In this document: piece after piece, positions 21,791 to 36,059 of the stretch | How positions within the stretch are numbered: position 1 is the stretch's first letter | How the letters are laid out: each line of letters opens with the position of its first letter | Assembly: GCA_035582835.1 (NCBI GenBank) | Contig: JAYKAV010000112.1 | Location: forward strand, 2,177,304-2,241,303 | Direction: 5' to 3' | DNA length: 64,000 nucleotides | Source of the DNA: Phoebastria nigripes | Lineage: Eukaryota > Chordata > Aves > Procellariiformes > Diomedeidae | Program-made: the position numbers and the translations under genes | The notes under the pieces: model-generated | Told to the model about the DNA's origin: nothing | The model's input: the letters and a program-made list of their open reading frames with translations, nothing else | The model's database searches: none

Positions 21791-24700
21791 TTGAGGAAAT
21801 TCAAACCAGAGAAAACAGAATGCAAAGATTAAAGATGAAAGACAAAAGTGAAAAACTGAGCTGACAAAACAAGAGTGAGATAATCCAGTTTTACCCTTGC
21901 AATCAATAGAAAAGTCTACAGGCTATATTTTCAGTCTTTTTCACAGGTGGCACTTCAGCCAGAAAGCAGAGAAAGTACATGGAGTCAAGGTTTAATGGTC
22001 CCAGGTTTAACAAGATTTAGACTCTCTGAAAAGAAAAATAGGAAGCAATTTAGTAACAGTCAGTGTCTTGCAAGGCTAGAAGTCTTGGTAATCAAAGAAC
22101 ATAACAGAAAAACAGACTCTTGCTAACATGGAAACTAACAGCTCAATCAAACTTAAACTGGGTTTAACTAATATGTACTGTAATTGGTATTTCCCATTAC
22201 AGTGCTTAGAAAACGGCACATAATACTGCCTTTACACACTATGTAAATAAGTGTGTTGTAGATACGCACACAGCATTAAATACAGTCACATTCAAAGTCC
22301 ACTGGTGCTAATGGAAAACAGCCTTAATTTAATCCTAATTCTCTCTGTTAGAGATTTTTGACAGTATGAAGATTTCTGGAAAAGGCACAAACAAGGCAGC
22401 ATGAAGTATGATCCTGGATTATGTTCTCTTTACTCTTCATAATTACTTAGTACTAGTTCTGTAGCAAAAGGTCTAGAAGTCGTTTTTAGCACTTTTTTTT
22501 TTCTTTATGTTAGCAGTAAACCTTTTCTCTCATATAGCATCAAGGTAGAGTGACCTGGATTGCCTAGTAGACATGCAGAGGCACCTATCACCAAAGGAGG
22601 AATGTTCCTGGCAGGCACAGAACAATACTACTCCTAAATGGAACTGGTGTCCGAGTGTCTCCCGATATCCTCAGCACCGTAGTAGTAAGTCTCTGCAAGG
22701 CCCTCATTTGCCAAGATTTCTTCTCATCATCCTAATTCTCTGATGCTACATGTTCCTAGAGGAAAAAAAATGGAGAAAGTGGAGGGAGTATTTCTAGCCT
22801 TATGGACAAAAAAGTGACAACATGGTGGGCATCGTGGCAAAGAATGAGTGCCCTCACTCAAACTTTGATCTACAGTATTTTCTTGGCAGGACCAAAAGAN
22901 GGTATAGACTAGAGTTTTCAGTATGTTTCCTAAAACAGCTCTAAATTTGTATCAAACTTCAACGAGTCAAGTCTTCTCTGGCACGCTAGTTTTCATGGCA
23001 CTAAGAGCAATTAGCGTCTGTTAACGGGCATTTTCCAGGCATTTTATTGAGATTGCAATAAAAACATATAGTGAGTATTGCCGGAGCCCAAATTCTCCCT
23101 TCATGGTGATATCACATGCACAAGAGCGAAGGAGAGGCAGAAGGCTACCTCTCTCACTTGGTAGCCCCAGACAATGATTGTTATAATAAGCAGAAAGTAA
23201 AATGAAACAAGCCACGCCATTTGTATTCTTCAATTAATCTTCAGTCTCAACACCACACTTGTGGTGTTNTGTGTGTCTCATCTCACTGTTGATTGTTAAG
23301 ACCGCAAAAAAACCACCCTATTTATTCTATTTAATCAAGCCCTCAGTGGTGAAGAAGTTACATTATCTAAATATTTGACTTGCAAGACAGCAGTCATGGC
23401 ATAACATCCTGAAGGCTGTCCTCACCAATCCATGCCTTCGATGGATAGCAGTACACTTACCATGCAAAAGGTTTGGTTGGACACATCAAAACTTACCAAG
23501 GTGAAAAAACACACGGCTGGAACACTGGTTTGCAATATCCCTGAAAACAGTGAGTATTTCTCTTTGTTGTAAAAGAAAAACGTTACAGATGCACAAATAT
23601 CCTTATTACAGACAGCAATGGGAAAGAATGTAGAAGCAGTGTATGTCACTCAAAGCTTAGAAACTCAAAGTAGAGCTGTAATAAAGTAGTAAAATGCTTC
23701 TGTAGTTGGCAGCACTGTAAGAGAAACAGGGCTGTCAGAGCTGAACCTAATATCTTCAAGAGCCTTTTAGGACAGGTCAATAAAAAAGGAAAAAAGTGAA
23801 AGCACACTTCTCTCTGTGGAGGAAACCATCCATCATTTGCACTGCAAAATTCTTAGGTAATCTTTTTAGAAAGACCCAGACACAGCTGTGTTTATGCTTT
23901 CAGATACATACTTATATTCATCTGCATATAACAGTAGTAGGTAATTTTACAAATTAATTAATTAAATGTGTTCTGTAGGAGTCTGCTGTCTCATGATACA
24001 TTTTTATATCCTTGGTAGAAAGAAAACAATGCAGACATTAGTATAAAACCTTGCTTATTATTCATAATACTCTCTTCTCTGGATTCCTAGGTAACAAGTG
24101 CAAAAATACACCAGAAGCATCCTAGTGAAAAGAATTTCTAATGCATCCTGAGTCTAAACATTACCATAATTTTGAGAGATATTTCCAAATGTCAGAAAGC
24201 AAATTACATTTGATGTCAAGCCAAAGCATTTCAGAGTGGAAGCATCACTTTAGGCTTCTATTAATAGAACAATCTATTTTAAGAAAGAAACACTACTCTG
24301 ATTTTACATGATCTCCCTTGGAGTTTCAGGAATTCAGCTTGAATTTCTCATCATGTTTTCAATCTAGCTCTTTTAGATTTATAGTCTTCCAATGACCTAT
24401 ATGGCCATAGCATGTGCTCTTGATTTCAATTAGATAACTTCATTATTTACTGATGTTTCCATTCATGGTCTCTTATAGTACTTCCAAATGTTTAAAGTTA
24501 AGCAAATTCCAATCTGTTATCTTATAATTAAACATTAATTCAAACACGAGGGTATTATTGTTCATCTCAAACCATAGCATCATTGCTTCTGGCTTAGACG
24601 AACAAGTCTGCATGAGTTAAAATGCTTACTAGCCAAGATTTAGAGATGGCAACATATTTAGTATCATGCTCATCTGAAGTATCTTTTAACCTTGAAAGGC

Positions 24701-26645
24701 ATCCAAAGCTTTTCATATTTTATGCCTTAAAACATTTAGGCCATCTTTTCAGAATGAAAGAAGCTCTTTTCAAAGAGATTACTGAGAATATGCTTGTAGC
24801 TGCAAGTTCTACTTACAAAAATAATCCTCCCTTACTTCCACGGCACTCTGCAGCAACAGTAGTAGCCAAGAGTGAATTTCTTTCAGCTGCCTGAGAATTT
24901 TAGCACCTATATGCCTCTTAGTCAATGAAAAAAGAGATAGGTTAGCATAAACTGTTCCTTGCAAATACTTAAGACAGGTGTCTAAAATGGATACCTTAAG
25001 AGAAATTAATCTTCTCTCTCAATTGGCTCTACAAAGAATCTAGTTGATTAGCTTAGATCAAACATCTAAAGGGTTTATAAATGGCTTGGATCTGATGAGA
25101 GGCATGCCACCCAAGCGGCTTCCTCTTCTATGAGAACAGTAAAGCCTGCAGGTCTCCAAGGTAATTAAACCATGGAGAGATGTTAACGTAAATTAACACC
25201 ACTAGCAGTTATCCAGAGCCACTCAAACAATGACAAAAGTTACAATTAAAATGTTATGAAGAGAGACTTAGAGTATAACAAGCAACATCCAGGACCTACA
25301 AGCATAATTACGGACAGTTGACCAATGCCCTTTGGATGTAGGACACTGTGCTCTCACGTGGCCTGTAAAGTTTGATTTTCTGATAACTAATTAAACAGGA
25401 TTTGCAAACTTATGTATTCACCTCAGATTTGTAGTACTAGAATACCTGTTCTCCCACGGCCCCTTCACTCTTTTCACTTCCCTAGGTTAAATGGCCAGTT
25501 ACTAGAGCAATGTCAGATCTGTGTACTTTCATCATGCCTCTGATTCTGGAGACATGGTGGCTATAAGGCAGAAGTCACCGCAGCAGCACAGCCCTATCCT
25601 GGGCTCATTTTTCCTGGGTCCTTTATGTCACAATAGTGCAGGCTGAACTATTCTTGTAGCTCCTGTTTTTGTCCTTTACCTCACTTGCTTAAAGAAATTA
25701 TTTAGGTAGCTTGTTAACAGGCTTTTCAAAAAGGTATTTAATTTAATAACCTGTTCTGTTATGACTTTCTTGCTTTAGGCACATGTATTCATTCTAGGAA
25801 CTCTTTGTTATTTATTTGACCCATTTTGCCTTTAAATATTTATGCACACACCTGCACTGAAAGCTACTCAATATTGCATTGATGGATTTATTCTTCCAGG
25901 ACTCTCAACTTACGGAGGACACTCAAGAAGTTGATCTAAAGGACCTTAAAGTTGATGGTCTTTCTAATTGCACTGAACTCAAACTCTTAGATGACTTTTG
26001 GAAATCCTTGTTTGTTGTATTTATTTTGAGCATCACCTCAAATGATCAACTGCAAGTATTGTGAACATGCAGAAAGCAGATTAGCTCTTTTCCAAGATTT
26101 TTCTTCCAAAAAGCTAGAATTACATACATATACCTACTTTTCCTAGCTTCTTTGTCTCCAACTAGTAAGTTCTATTTCTTTGGCAGAACTAGTGCAACCA
26201 GCAATTTCCCCAGTGGGAAGGGGGGATCTTAGCTTCATTAGTCTGAAAAGCACCTCACAATCTATAAAACTAAGGACATTAAGCTATTAGACAGAAATTA
26301 AGTTTTTTGTTCATCTGTAGTTCAGACCTTGGAGTATTAAACACAGCAGTGTACAAAATGTCTTTTTCTATTGCTAAATAAAGTTACCACATCTTCTCCT
26401 GTCTCCTGTGATGCAATAAGAGTTAGCTAACTATAGCACATGTGCAATGAATGCTTAATGCTCTGCTACCCTCCTCTCTGGAAATTAGCTGACCATGTAT
26501 GTGTTATAAACCTTATGAGGTTGCTCTGGTAGACCAAGTAGCATGCATCAAAACATTCTCCGTGGTCCCAGTCATTTGTCATCCAGACCTCACACCTTAC
26601 CAGAGCACACTATTACTCCATTACGATCTTTTCAATGAAATGAAA

Positions 26646-26669
26646 GGGAAGGGAAGGGTGGGTTGCGGG
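26646..26669 (+). other. G-quadruplex motif
   Basis: GGG-AA-GGG-AA-GGG-T-GGG with a fifth GGG after TTGC. Short loops predict a stable quadruplex on the + strand. No promoter or exon is evident beside it. Confidence 0.8.
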
Positions 26670-29600
26670 AGCACCATGCATTGGGGTTTTACCTCACTAT
26701 GGTATTGGGATCTGGCTAGGGCTGTACCCAGACTTGGCAAGCTCACAAGCATTTCTATGTCTACTAGTTTAACATGACTCAAGCAGCGACAGTTCACTAC
26801 ATGAGCGAGATGCCCAATAAGAGAGCCAGCTGAAGGAGCAGTGCCTGCACACAGTTTCTTTACATTCATGTAACCATATATAATGGAAGTCTAGTTATGG
26901 TTTTAAGATTTATCAGAGTTTTATTTGATCCATTATGTATTATACTACAAAACAGACTTCCTACCATGGAAGAAAATCCAGAGCCATTGGTACATGTATG
27001 GTCTTCTGCAGGTAACAACAGCATCCAGCACAGTATGAGGTTTTCTGACTGTTTTTGATTGCCTGTTATAATACCCCCTAGACAAAAATATGCTATATAG
27101 CTGCCAGCCAGGAGAAGAATCCCACCGGTACCTGTGAGGGCATTCTGCCAATCGTGAGAGCAACAGATCTGTAAGTGGAGGTCTAGCATGATCTACGGCT
27201 CCTCTGGCTGCCCACTACACACAGCCAGGTAAGCAACACTTCAGGAACCTTCACTAAAAATGTGCCAGCATTAACTGCAGTGCTGGAGCGATGTCAGCCC
27301 GTTAGTTCTGGGACTGGCAAGGTGGGCTTCAGATTACTCAGGAGGTGACAAGAACAGGCTGAAGGGTAAATATGGTAAAGAAAAGAGTCAAGAGGGGAAA
27401 GCAGGAGAGGGAAGAAAAAGGAGAAAAAAATATTAGGAATATTGTGTTTGGGGGGAAGGGTGAGAAGCTGAATTTTTTGCGGAAGGGTACAATTATCTTT
27501 TTACTCTGCTTATTTTTACCAGAGAAACAGTTGCACAGCATCATCTCTACTTAAAACAAATGCAGTTATCATCATGAATCCAGAAGCAATTACTGCTGAC
27601 TTGGAACTAGTTCAGACTTAACACCCTTCCTCTGCCATCTCAGGCTCCCATTTGTTTGTGGGCTGTTAACTGTAGCTGCAATATTGCTGGATTTTACTGC
27701 TTGCTGACCACTAAGTTACTATGAAGAACCCAAGAGGACAATAAATTGTCACAGCTTGCACTCCTCAAAATGTCCTCTGATCTCTTTGAGACCCTCAAAA
27801 TCCTAAAAAGTGCTCTGCAAAGAAAAAGTACTCCTGTTACTGCTTAATTGATATGAATCAAATTATTTGGCTAAGATCTTAAAAAAGATTAACACACCAA
27901 GGATAAGGCCAATATGCCATCCTCATTGGGCAATATTACCTCCTGACCTCAATGACATCCACAAGTTGATCAACTTTGAGGGTTTAAAAATAAAAGATAC
28001 TTCATCCTCTGAAGGATACAGCTACCCTGGACACTTTTACTTTTATGCTACTAAAACAGAGCAAAATGTCTTCCACTTATCTGTAAAAGTTTATTAAAGC
28101 TTATTTTGAGCCTCTGGTGTATTTATATAGCCTGTTTATGACCTGGCAACACCTGCAGAGCACAAGTATAATGATAAGTGTTTAAATAAAAAAAATCTAA
28201 GGTTGTTTCTCTTCAACATCCCTTTGTTGCATTTACATTCCTGTCTTCAGCTAAAGACTCGGACCTTTTCCTGTTCGGCTAGATCCTGAATCATCGATTC
28301 AGTTTTCGCTTTGATGAGACTCTCATCTGGCTCAGTAGGACTTGTTAAGTAATGGCCCTGACCTCAGTGCAGTCTCTATGGAATATCAAGCTTGCTTGTG
28401 CAGGGTGAAGAACATACTGTAATCACTTTGGGAAACCATTTATACCACACTGTGTTTGCAAAGCCTGCAATGTTTCAAAGGGATATTAGAAGGCTGAGAA
28501 TTCTAAGAGAAAAAACATTTGAATCAACACCTTTTTATCCAACTTAAGTTACAGCAAGTACATAGTTTTGCTAAAATCTTACAGTGGGTTTGATAGTTGG
28601 ACCTGAGAAATAGAACCAGTAAAGAACATTTGGACTTTAGCTTAACCTCTATTAAGTCATGTAAGAGCATTTCATGTCTGTTATGCCATTCCTGACCCAC
28701 CCAGTTAACCATTCAAGTTGCTATGACTAAGTCCACACTGGTAGGCCAAGCACCACTGAACTCCCACATCCAGGTGCACATACAGGTGCTTTTCTTCTGA
28801 CTCCATATTGAGGCAAGACTCAAGTGCAAACCAATTCTCAGCCCCTTGGTCTTGGCTTCTGCAGGAAGGGGACAAGGTAATTGAACTGGAGAGGAGCCAC
28901 AAAATAATCTGAAGAAGCCCTTGATTTGGACAATGAAGGTATTTCTGCCACTCCTTCTAGGTACAGCCAATATTCAGCTGTGGAGGGCACTAGGTCTTCA
29001 GGGTATAAAATAATCTGTTCCGAACAGTCATATGCCTGGCAGATTTCTCCTCTACTAGAGACACATGCACTCACATAACACACACACACAAGCAGCCTGC
29101 AAATATGAAGCTGAGAGCAGAAATGCATGTAGTCTTACATTTCCTTTGGTTAGACCCAGCTAAGTTGAAGCACAGTCTCTTTGATAGGCTTCTCTGATAT
29201 ATTTTCAGGGCACAAACACCTTCTGTTGTCCCTTGATGGAAATGAGCCTGTGCAACCATGAGGTCTTTAGGCCACCAGGACAACAGCTAGTTCCCCACCT
29301 TTCTCAGTACTCTCTCTCCCTCCATATTGGTCAGTAGTTTAATTATAGTTTTTCCCTGCCATCCTCACTCTAGGTTTACAATTCACTCTTCCAAGATGTA
29401 CAACTGCTGAAAGGAGATAGACTCACAGAACTAAAAGACTGTCTCCCTTGAAAACCAGNAGAGAAAAATACACGCTTGTAGGGTGCAACTGGTCTTATCC
29501 TAAATTAGATGTCTATGTTTGATCAAATGATGCCTAATCCCAGAAGTACTTATTTCTTTACTGTTTAATACTGCTACTAAGTCAGAGGTAGCTGTCAGAA

Positions 29601-31015
29601 GTTAAATAAGACAAAAATCTAACAGAAGTTTTCCATAGAAATTGCTCCCCAGTTTTATTGCCTTAGCTAATAGGGAACACGAGGCAAAGTGAAAACAACA
29701 CACATAATTTCCCAAATAATTCTTGACCTTCAGAGGTCCTCCCAGATGTCTGTTGTTCATATTCTTTTCCTCTCCAGAGAGGCATCTAGCTGTTATTTCT
29801 ATAAATTAGGCCATTTCTTGTTCAGCAGATTTCCTTCCTCTTTACCTAGTCAGCCTGAGAAGTTGGATTTTTCTTTTACATGACATGCTCCTCTCTCCTG
29901 TCCTAATCCCATGAGCAGCAGTTCCTTCATCATTTCATGACTTTTGCATCTAGAACACTGTCTTCTCTCTTCTATTTCTGGGAAATTCCATTATTCTCAG
30001 CTTCAGCCTTATGCAGAGAAGAAAAACTCCAGTGCTCTTTCCCTCTTCTCCCTTCCCATGTTTCTACTCTGTTCTCATGTGAACAGGAGCTCCCTTTGTT
30101 AAAAGACTTCCATTAGGAACAGAGTTTCAATTGAAAGCAAGTGGTGAATATGCCTCTACCTTCAGTTGTTCAATAATGTAAACAGATGAATCCTGACTGA
30201 TGTTATTAAATATGTCACACAGATTAACTCCCATGTAATCCACAGACCACTGTGGAATATATTGCACATTTTTTCTCCCCAGGTGTTAACAGATGGTTTA
30301 CATGAAGATTGCCGTCAAAGGATACAAGTCTACAACCACCTGTCTGAACCCCATATTCTTTAGAATTATACTCAGACATGATCATGATAGTAAAAGAAAG
30401 TGATTTTCAGACATAAACATTCCTGCAGACTGAACATTTTGAGTGAAAGAGCTGAAGTTGGTTTCTTCCCTCGAAAGGGATAATTTGATCAATATCATTT
30501 CAGAAATACAGACGGCAACAGACTTGTGATCAATTGGAATTATCTTTACATGACCTAGAGAAGATTTATAAACAAAAGAACCAAGTTCCTGACTACAACA
30601 CTTCCACCCACAGAGCAGCATGTTCTGCTGCACAGGATCAAAGCAAGAGCTGAAATAATAAAACACCCTCTCCACAGTTCTATCTCACTCTTTCCAACTC
30701 AGAAGAGTCCCTAGGAAAAATGAATGTGGGGCAAATTACTAGTCCAATTTTGATTACAAGTTTTATTCAACACTGAATGCTACAGCAAAGATGTAATAAA
30801 TCATCTGAAAGAAATAAGTTCCCAGAGCCACCATGCTGAAGCATGTTAAGTTAGATGTGATTCTGACAAATGCTTGACAGTGCATATCAACTTATTCTAA
30901 CATTAGATTCTCCAACCTGTTACATTTCCTTAGGTCTGGTTTCTTGGAAGCAAATTGTGGGTGGGAATACAAGTTTCTTTTCATATAACCTTGAAACAAC
31001 ATGGTATATATCTGC

Positions 31016-31033
31016 AAAAAAAAAAAAAAAAAA
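31016..31033 (+). repeat. Poly-A, 18 bases
   Basis: Eighteen consecutive A following ATATATCTGC. No retrocopy is recognisable. Confidence 0.95.
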
Positions 31034-33480
31034 TACCGGGGATTTCTGCAGCTGAACACCTACTGCAAAACCAGAAATAAATTCTAGAGTTAGGTTAGCT
31101 CCACTGTTGGAGGTAAACCCTAACACCATGGTGGTTCTCTAAATAGTTAGACTCCTTCAGCTCTCATTCCTGTGTTCAAGCATAGTAATAAGGAAATGCA
31201 TCTGTTTACTACCTCTTTTAATCCACACTATTTGTGTCCTCAGGATGAAGGCTTTATGTCCTGCTGCTCAGTGTGCAGCTCCTCCTATGTCATACTATAG
31301 CACAAAATGGTTCAGCCTTCACGCATGACCAGAAAACACAATATAGATTACTGTACTACAACAAACTGTATAATTATTGAAATAAAATCTGTCGATCACT
31401 AAGAAAAGGATACACTGAAAAATTAATCCAAACCTAAGCAAGCTCTAACGAATACATCCAGTCAACAAACACGAGTGTTACCAGACCAGTCCTTCAGCTA
31501 AATACCCAATCTTTGTGTATTGTTGTACTATAGACATTGATCAATGAATTATGGCCAAATGCTAGTTTTTCGATATATTTTAGATTTAATTTGGTTCTCT
31601 TTATGACTGTTGAGCTAAAGGATGAAGGGAAAAAAAGGAAGAAAGAAGCATTAGGCTAACACTAGAGTACTTACAGATTCAGAACACTCAAATAGTTCCT
31701 CTGTGAAAACATATATACCTCATTACCTACAAATACTGTTGCTCTTGTTCCTCCACTATTGACAGATTATGACAATCTCCACCTTAACCTGACTTGGTCT
31801 GAATAGCCTCACCATTATTGTACCCATCCTACATCCACTGTGTCAAATGCCTTCTTACTTACTAGATAACACATGGTACCTACTAGACAACAACGTAAGG
31901 AACTGAAATAGATAACTGTCCTAGCCTAAACATATAACGTACAAGATGCTGTAAGGTATTTTATGATGAAAATCTTGGCGCAGGCAAAACATCATAAAAA
32001 CTCTTCCAGATAATAACAGGTCATCATTCATCTAAATAAGAATGATAAATAGATATGACTGAAAAATACTGATGGCAGGTGCTCAAACTTCTTTCCAGGA
32101 TAGATATTACACTATGTTTTATAGAATGAGAGTAAAGAAAGATTTAAGAAGATAGCAAAGCATCTTACTAGGCTAATTGCAGAGCCTATTAGAGACCTTT
32201 ATTCTCCCATATCCCAGTCTGCTGTTTCCCGAGACAGTGTGGCAAAGTAGCAAGACAGACTCATNGCTCAGCTCCAACAGTAAGATCAATCAAACTGTTC
32301 AGAAAGAATCTAGGAGCAGGACCCTAGCACATACATTAGAATTGTTTTAAATATGTTTTCCTCGGGGTTGGGAAAGGCAAGGCAGAAAGGAAATCTATTC
32401 CTATCTCAAACATTATTTTTCTAATTTATTAGCTGGATATAGTTTTCAACAGCCAGACTAAATTTTACATTAGCATTTGTTTTAGGCTGTCAATTCAGGA
32501 ATACATTTTAAAAGAAGTATTAACTGTTCAGGCTATTTCTATTTACAAGTGAAAGAATGCTTTCAAATAGCTTTTGTCATGAAGAAGAAAACTGAAGTGA
32601 TATTTTGTAAGCCCACAAACTGTAGGCAGTTAGCTCTTAATATATGCTGTTCCTCCGGGAATTCAGGGGCTGGGGAGAAGTAGAGAATCTGAAATAGTTT
32701 ACGTCTTTTGCCTGAAGAGAGCTGTGGAGCAGGGAGGTCACTTACTACTTTTCACTGAATGTTTAAGAAGACACATTAGCATTCTATTCTGTTGGTGGTA
32801 ATATTATACACGATGGGATTTCCCATCTCAGCACACAGTATTATTACTATTTATATGGTCATACTGTAACACTTAACTGAATAATACATATTCATATTCT
32901 GACAGAATATGCTTGGAATTACAACAGTTTATGCATAGCCTGCGATTTTTGGCAATACGGAGAAGAACACATTCTGGCAAAAGAGTGCTCTCTTCCAGTT
33001 TCATTTTTATTAGCAAAGATCATAAAACATCCTGCTCATTAAAATCTGAATAACTTCCACTGGGAGTGCACTTTTCTGAAAGTGTTTTCCTACAGCTGGT
33101 GGCAAGATAGATCTGCTGGCTAACCAGAGCTCTAATAGGTTTTCTAATAGGATTTCATTATGAAATCCACAATGCAGCATGAAGGCAGTTGCATAATCAG
33201 AGCAANGATTAGCAACTCCGCTAAAAAATGGTAAGGGCTTAAGCACAACTGAGTAGCATGTAACAAACAAAAGAAGCCATCACTGTCAGCCTGAGGTCCT
33301 GAATGAAACTTTCATACATTATTGCTTCCACTGCAAGGATGCTAAGAATAGATCCATGACAAAGACAGCACCATATAAAATGAGACCATAAATCACAGGT
33401 ACTAGAAATGCCATCATTAACTGTAGCACAGGACTCCAGCATGGATTACTGTGCCTTAGTTCTCAGTGTTGCTCCAGCGC

Positions 33481-34340
33481 TCCTCAAGCCCAGGCAGCCA
33501 TAGGATAGACGTCTAGTCTAAGCGGNCTGCGGTACCTTGACATCAGGGCTACAAGTGCACTAATAGACCTTAATTGCCCTGATCAGCCTCGTCTGGGATC
33601 CCCACCCACGCCCTCTGCCCACAGTCCCCAGGGCCTGATTTCAGCCCATGCCAGGGCCATCAGTCCCTGCCTCAGCAACCTTGTAAGAGTGCCAGTCTCC
33701 AGCTGTAATGCAGTGATGCCTCTGNCTGGCCACGGATCTCATTGATCCTGACCCTGACCTGCAGGCTGACATCCCAACCTGGCCTGGGGTCGTCACCACT
33801 GAAGTTTCAAGGGATCACCTAGTTTCAAGTTTGTCTGTTACCTTAGGCCAGTCCAGCTACCTCAGTCATGCAGATGACCCAGGGGGTTAAAGGCTGATGC
33901 TTACAGGAATGATTTGACAGATTGTTACAGGACCTCTCTGGGTGGGACCTTTGTACAGTTCTAGAGATTTCCCTCAGGCAGCTCCTGCTGTGCCTAGCCT
34001 GAGCAATTTGGATACTTAAATATGTTGATTAACATCCTAGGTGGAGAATCTGGCATTTTCCTCCAAAGACTCCTCTAAGTAGTTCGTGCTGCAAGATAGA
34101 TTACATTGTACATAGGTAAGACATTTGCAAATACTCATTAGAAAGTGTGTTTTGTATGCAGTTAAGATAATCAATAGCAATGAATTATGCATGTGCTGGG
34201 TGGTCACCGAGGGCCACAGCCAGAGCTGAGCAGAGCAGTGGCTCGGGGAGTCTTACCTGATCCAGATGAAGATGCTGCTGCAAGGGACCCTGCAATGGAG
34301 CCTCCCATCACCATCCAGACGGTGACTAACTGTCCTGTTC
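33481..34340. other. Isolated G+C-rich island of unknown origin
   Basis: A sharp shift from A+T-rich DNA to G+C-rich sequence, strongest at about 33520-33860. It is C-rich on the + strand (ATCCCCACCCACGCCCTCTG, CCCACAGTCCCCAGGG, CCTGACCCTGACCTG). A second G+C-rich patch lies at 34195-34325. There is no CR1 similarity and no long open frame. CpGs are few, so it is not a typical CpG island. It may be a degraded LTR or other interspersed repeat, or a retained exon-like segment. I cannot classify it. N bases lie at 33526 and 33725. Confidence 0.45.
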
Positions 34341-34723
34341 AATAGATTTGACTCCCCATGAGACCATTGCTCTATATTAAGCATGAGTTTGTCTTTCTAA
34401 AAAACACTGTCCATGACTCTCTTTGCAACAACTGCATGAAGAACCAGGTAAATATTTTGATCTAGAATTGCACGTTGGAGCAACATTGATTTGTATAGAC
34501 GTAGCAGCACTTCCATATATTCACTAGTTTGCTATACTGGCCTCTCCAGTACTTTGGCTATTTCAGTTAGTTCAGACAAAATGTGTGAAAGTAGATATAA
34601 ATTTAAATTTCTGTCCTGTTACCAAGGTGTAGGACACAAGAAACATGCAGTGTGACAGCCCCACTTCTGTTTGCAGCAAAATCTCAGGCAGCTCTGGCTC
34701 ATTGGTATCTAGCTCCACACACC

Positions 34724-34743
34724 AAAAAAAAAAAAAAAAAAAA
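34724..34743 (+). repeat. Poly-A, 20 bases, followed by GAA units
   Basis: Twenty consecutive A followed by GAAGAAGAAA. It is the longest A run in the window. No identifiable retrocopy body precedes it. Confidence 0.95.
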
Positions 34744-36059
34744 GAAGAAGAAATTCAAAAACTTCGTAAGATGTCATATTAGGTGTAAACTCTCCACAAT
34801 TTCAACGTAAAACAGCAATGGAAAATTCAAAGTTCTACTTATACAGAATCTGTCAGTTAAACCCCATTGCTCACACCTAATGGTAAGATGTAATGCACAT
34901 TTTTTTTAAGTCTTATTTATTTGTGTCAAAGGACCACTACTGGTCTCAGATGTGGGGGAAACAAACTGGCATTTTTATACTACATTGAAATTGTTTACAT
35001 TAAAAATCCTTACATATCAATATTGAATTGAAAACTTAATTCATTATCTATTACTGTGATTTAGATATATCTGTATTGCAAAGTCCCAAAAGAAGTACTA
35101 AAGAAAACCGCGTTATCTAAAACCTTACTGAAGGCATATGAACATTCTTAAGAATCTGTCAAGTCTCTATGTAGGTAAACCTAAAATGTAGGTTTTTCTG
35201 GAAGCAGATTAAAGATTCTGTTCAAAGTACTTCTATGAGCAGATGACTGTAGACCTACTTTAATAAACCAGATAGGCTGAGGGATTAAAAACAAATGCCA
35301 TATTTTTCAGCTGAAAACAACCTGAAGTTAAAAGACCCTTTTTACATGATACTGAACATTATTACATTGTAAATCTAGAAATAAATAATGGAGCTGTATA
35401 AGCAAGCACTGGGGAACAGAAAATTAATTGAATGCATTATTGTAAGTAATTTGGTGATTCTGTGATTGGTTTTGCCACCTGGAATGATGGAATTGGGTAA
35501 TCAAATTTAGTCCTATGTTGTGGCTTGTGACAACAACATATAATCTCTTAACAAGCTCCCTCTTGAAACCCACTTACCTCTCCTTAGAGAAGACCATTTT
35601 GGTTTCACTGTTCTGACAGTTAGAAATATTATTTTCAGCCCACAATGAATCACTGCATATCTATAACTGCATATTTGTATTAACCTTGTCCTTTGAACTT
35701 CTTCGTCCCTGATGTTTAGCCTCATAAGAGTATACATAATCAGCAATCAAACATCATTTTACTAAACAAGTCAAACTTGCTTACGTTGTTCAGCTGCACT
35801 GTTCTGGTGGAGTTGCACTAGGTTAAACCTTCAGAATATAAATCTCCAAATCATCTTCCCTGCCTCTTCAAATGAGGTGTCATAACCATATATCAGCTCA
35901 TTTCTGCTCCTAGTTCTGTCAAAGTTATATTAAAGCATTCTTCTGCTGAAGGGTTTTTGACAGAAATGGGTTAGATAACACATAAGCATCATACATACAG
36001 ATCTGAACCTAGCTCAACTGCAGCCAAAATGGCTTGTCTAACAACAGCTTTTGTCGTTT

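Larger units (their letters stand above)
13613..33480. other. Long noncoding A+T-rich stretch
   Basis: Nearly 20 kb without a recognisable gene or confident transposon. It contains homopolymers, two G-quadruplex motifs and enhancer-like candidate blocks, each listed separately. Frames such as 16167-16457, 24622-24894 and 26866-27189 (-) have no recognisable motif. Isolated N bases occur at 16893, 18299, 21401, 22900, 23269, 29459, 32265 and 33206. Confidence 0.55.

Noticed and set aside
29077..29090. CACACA run
   Set aside because: Only about six CA units; too short to report as a microsatellite of note.
34240..34340. Possible minus-strand first exon (MVMGGSIAGSLAAASS..) ending at a GTAAG donor
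   Set aside because: Only about 20 codons, no promoter-like sequence upstream, no usable acceptor, and it sits in the unclassified G+C-rich patch. Chance is the simpler reading.
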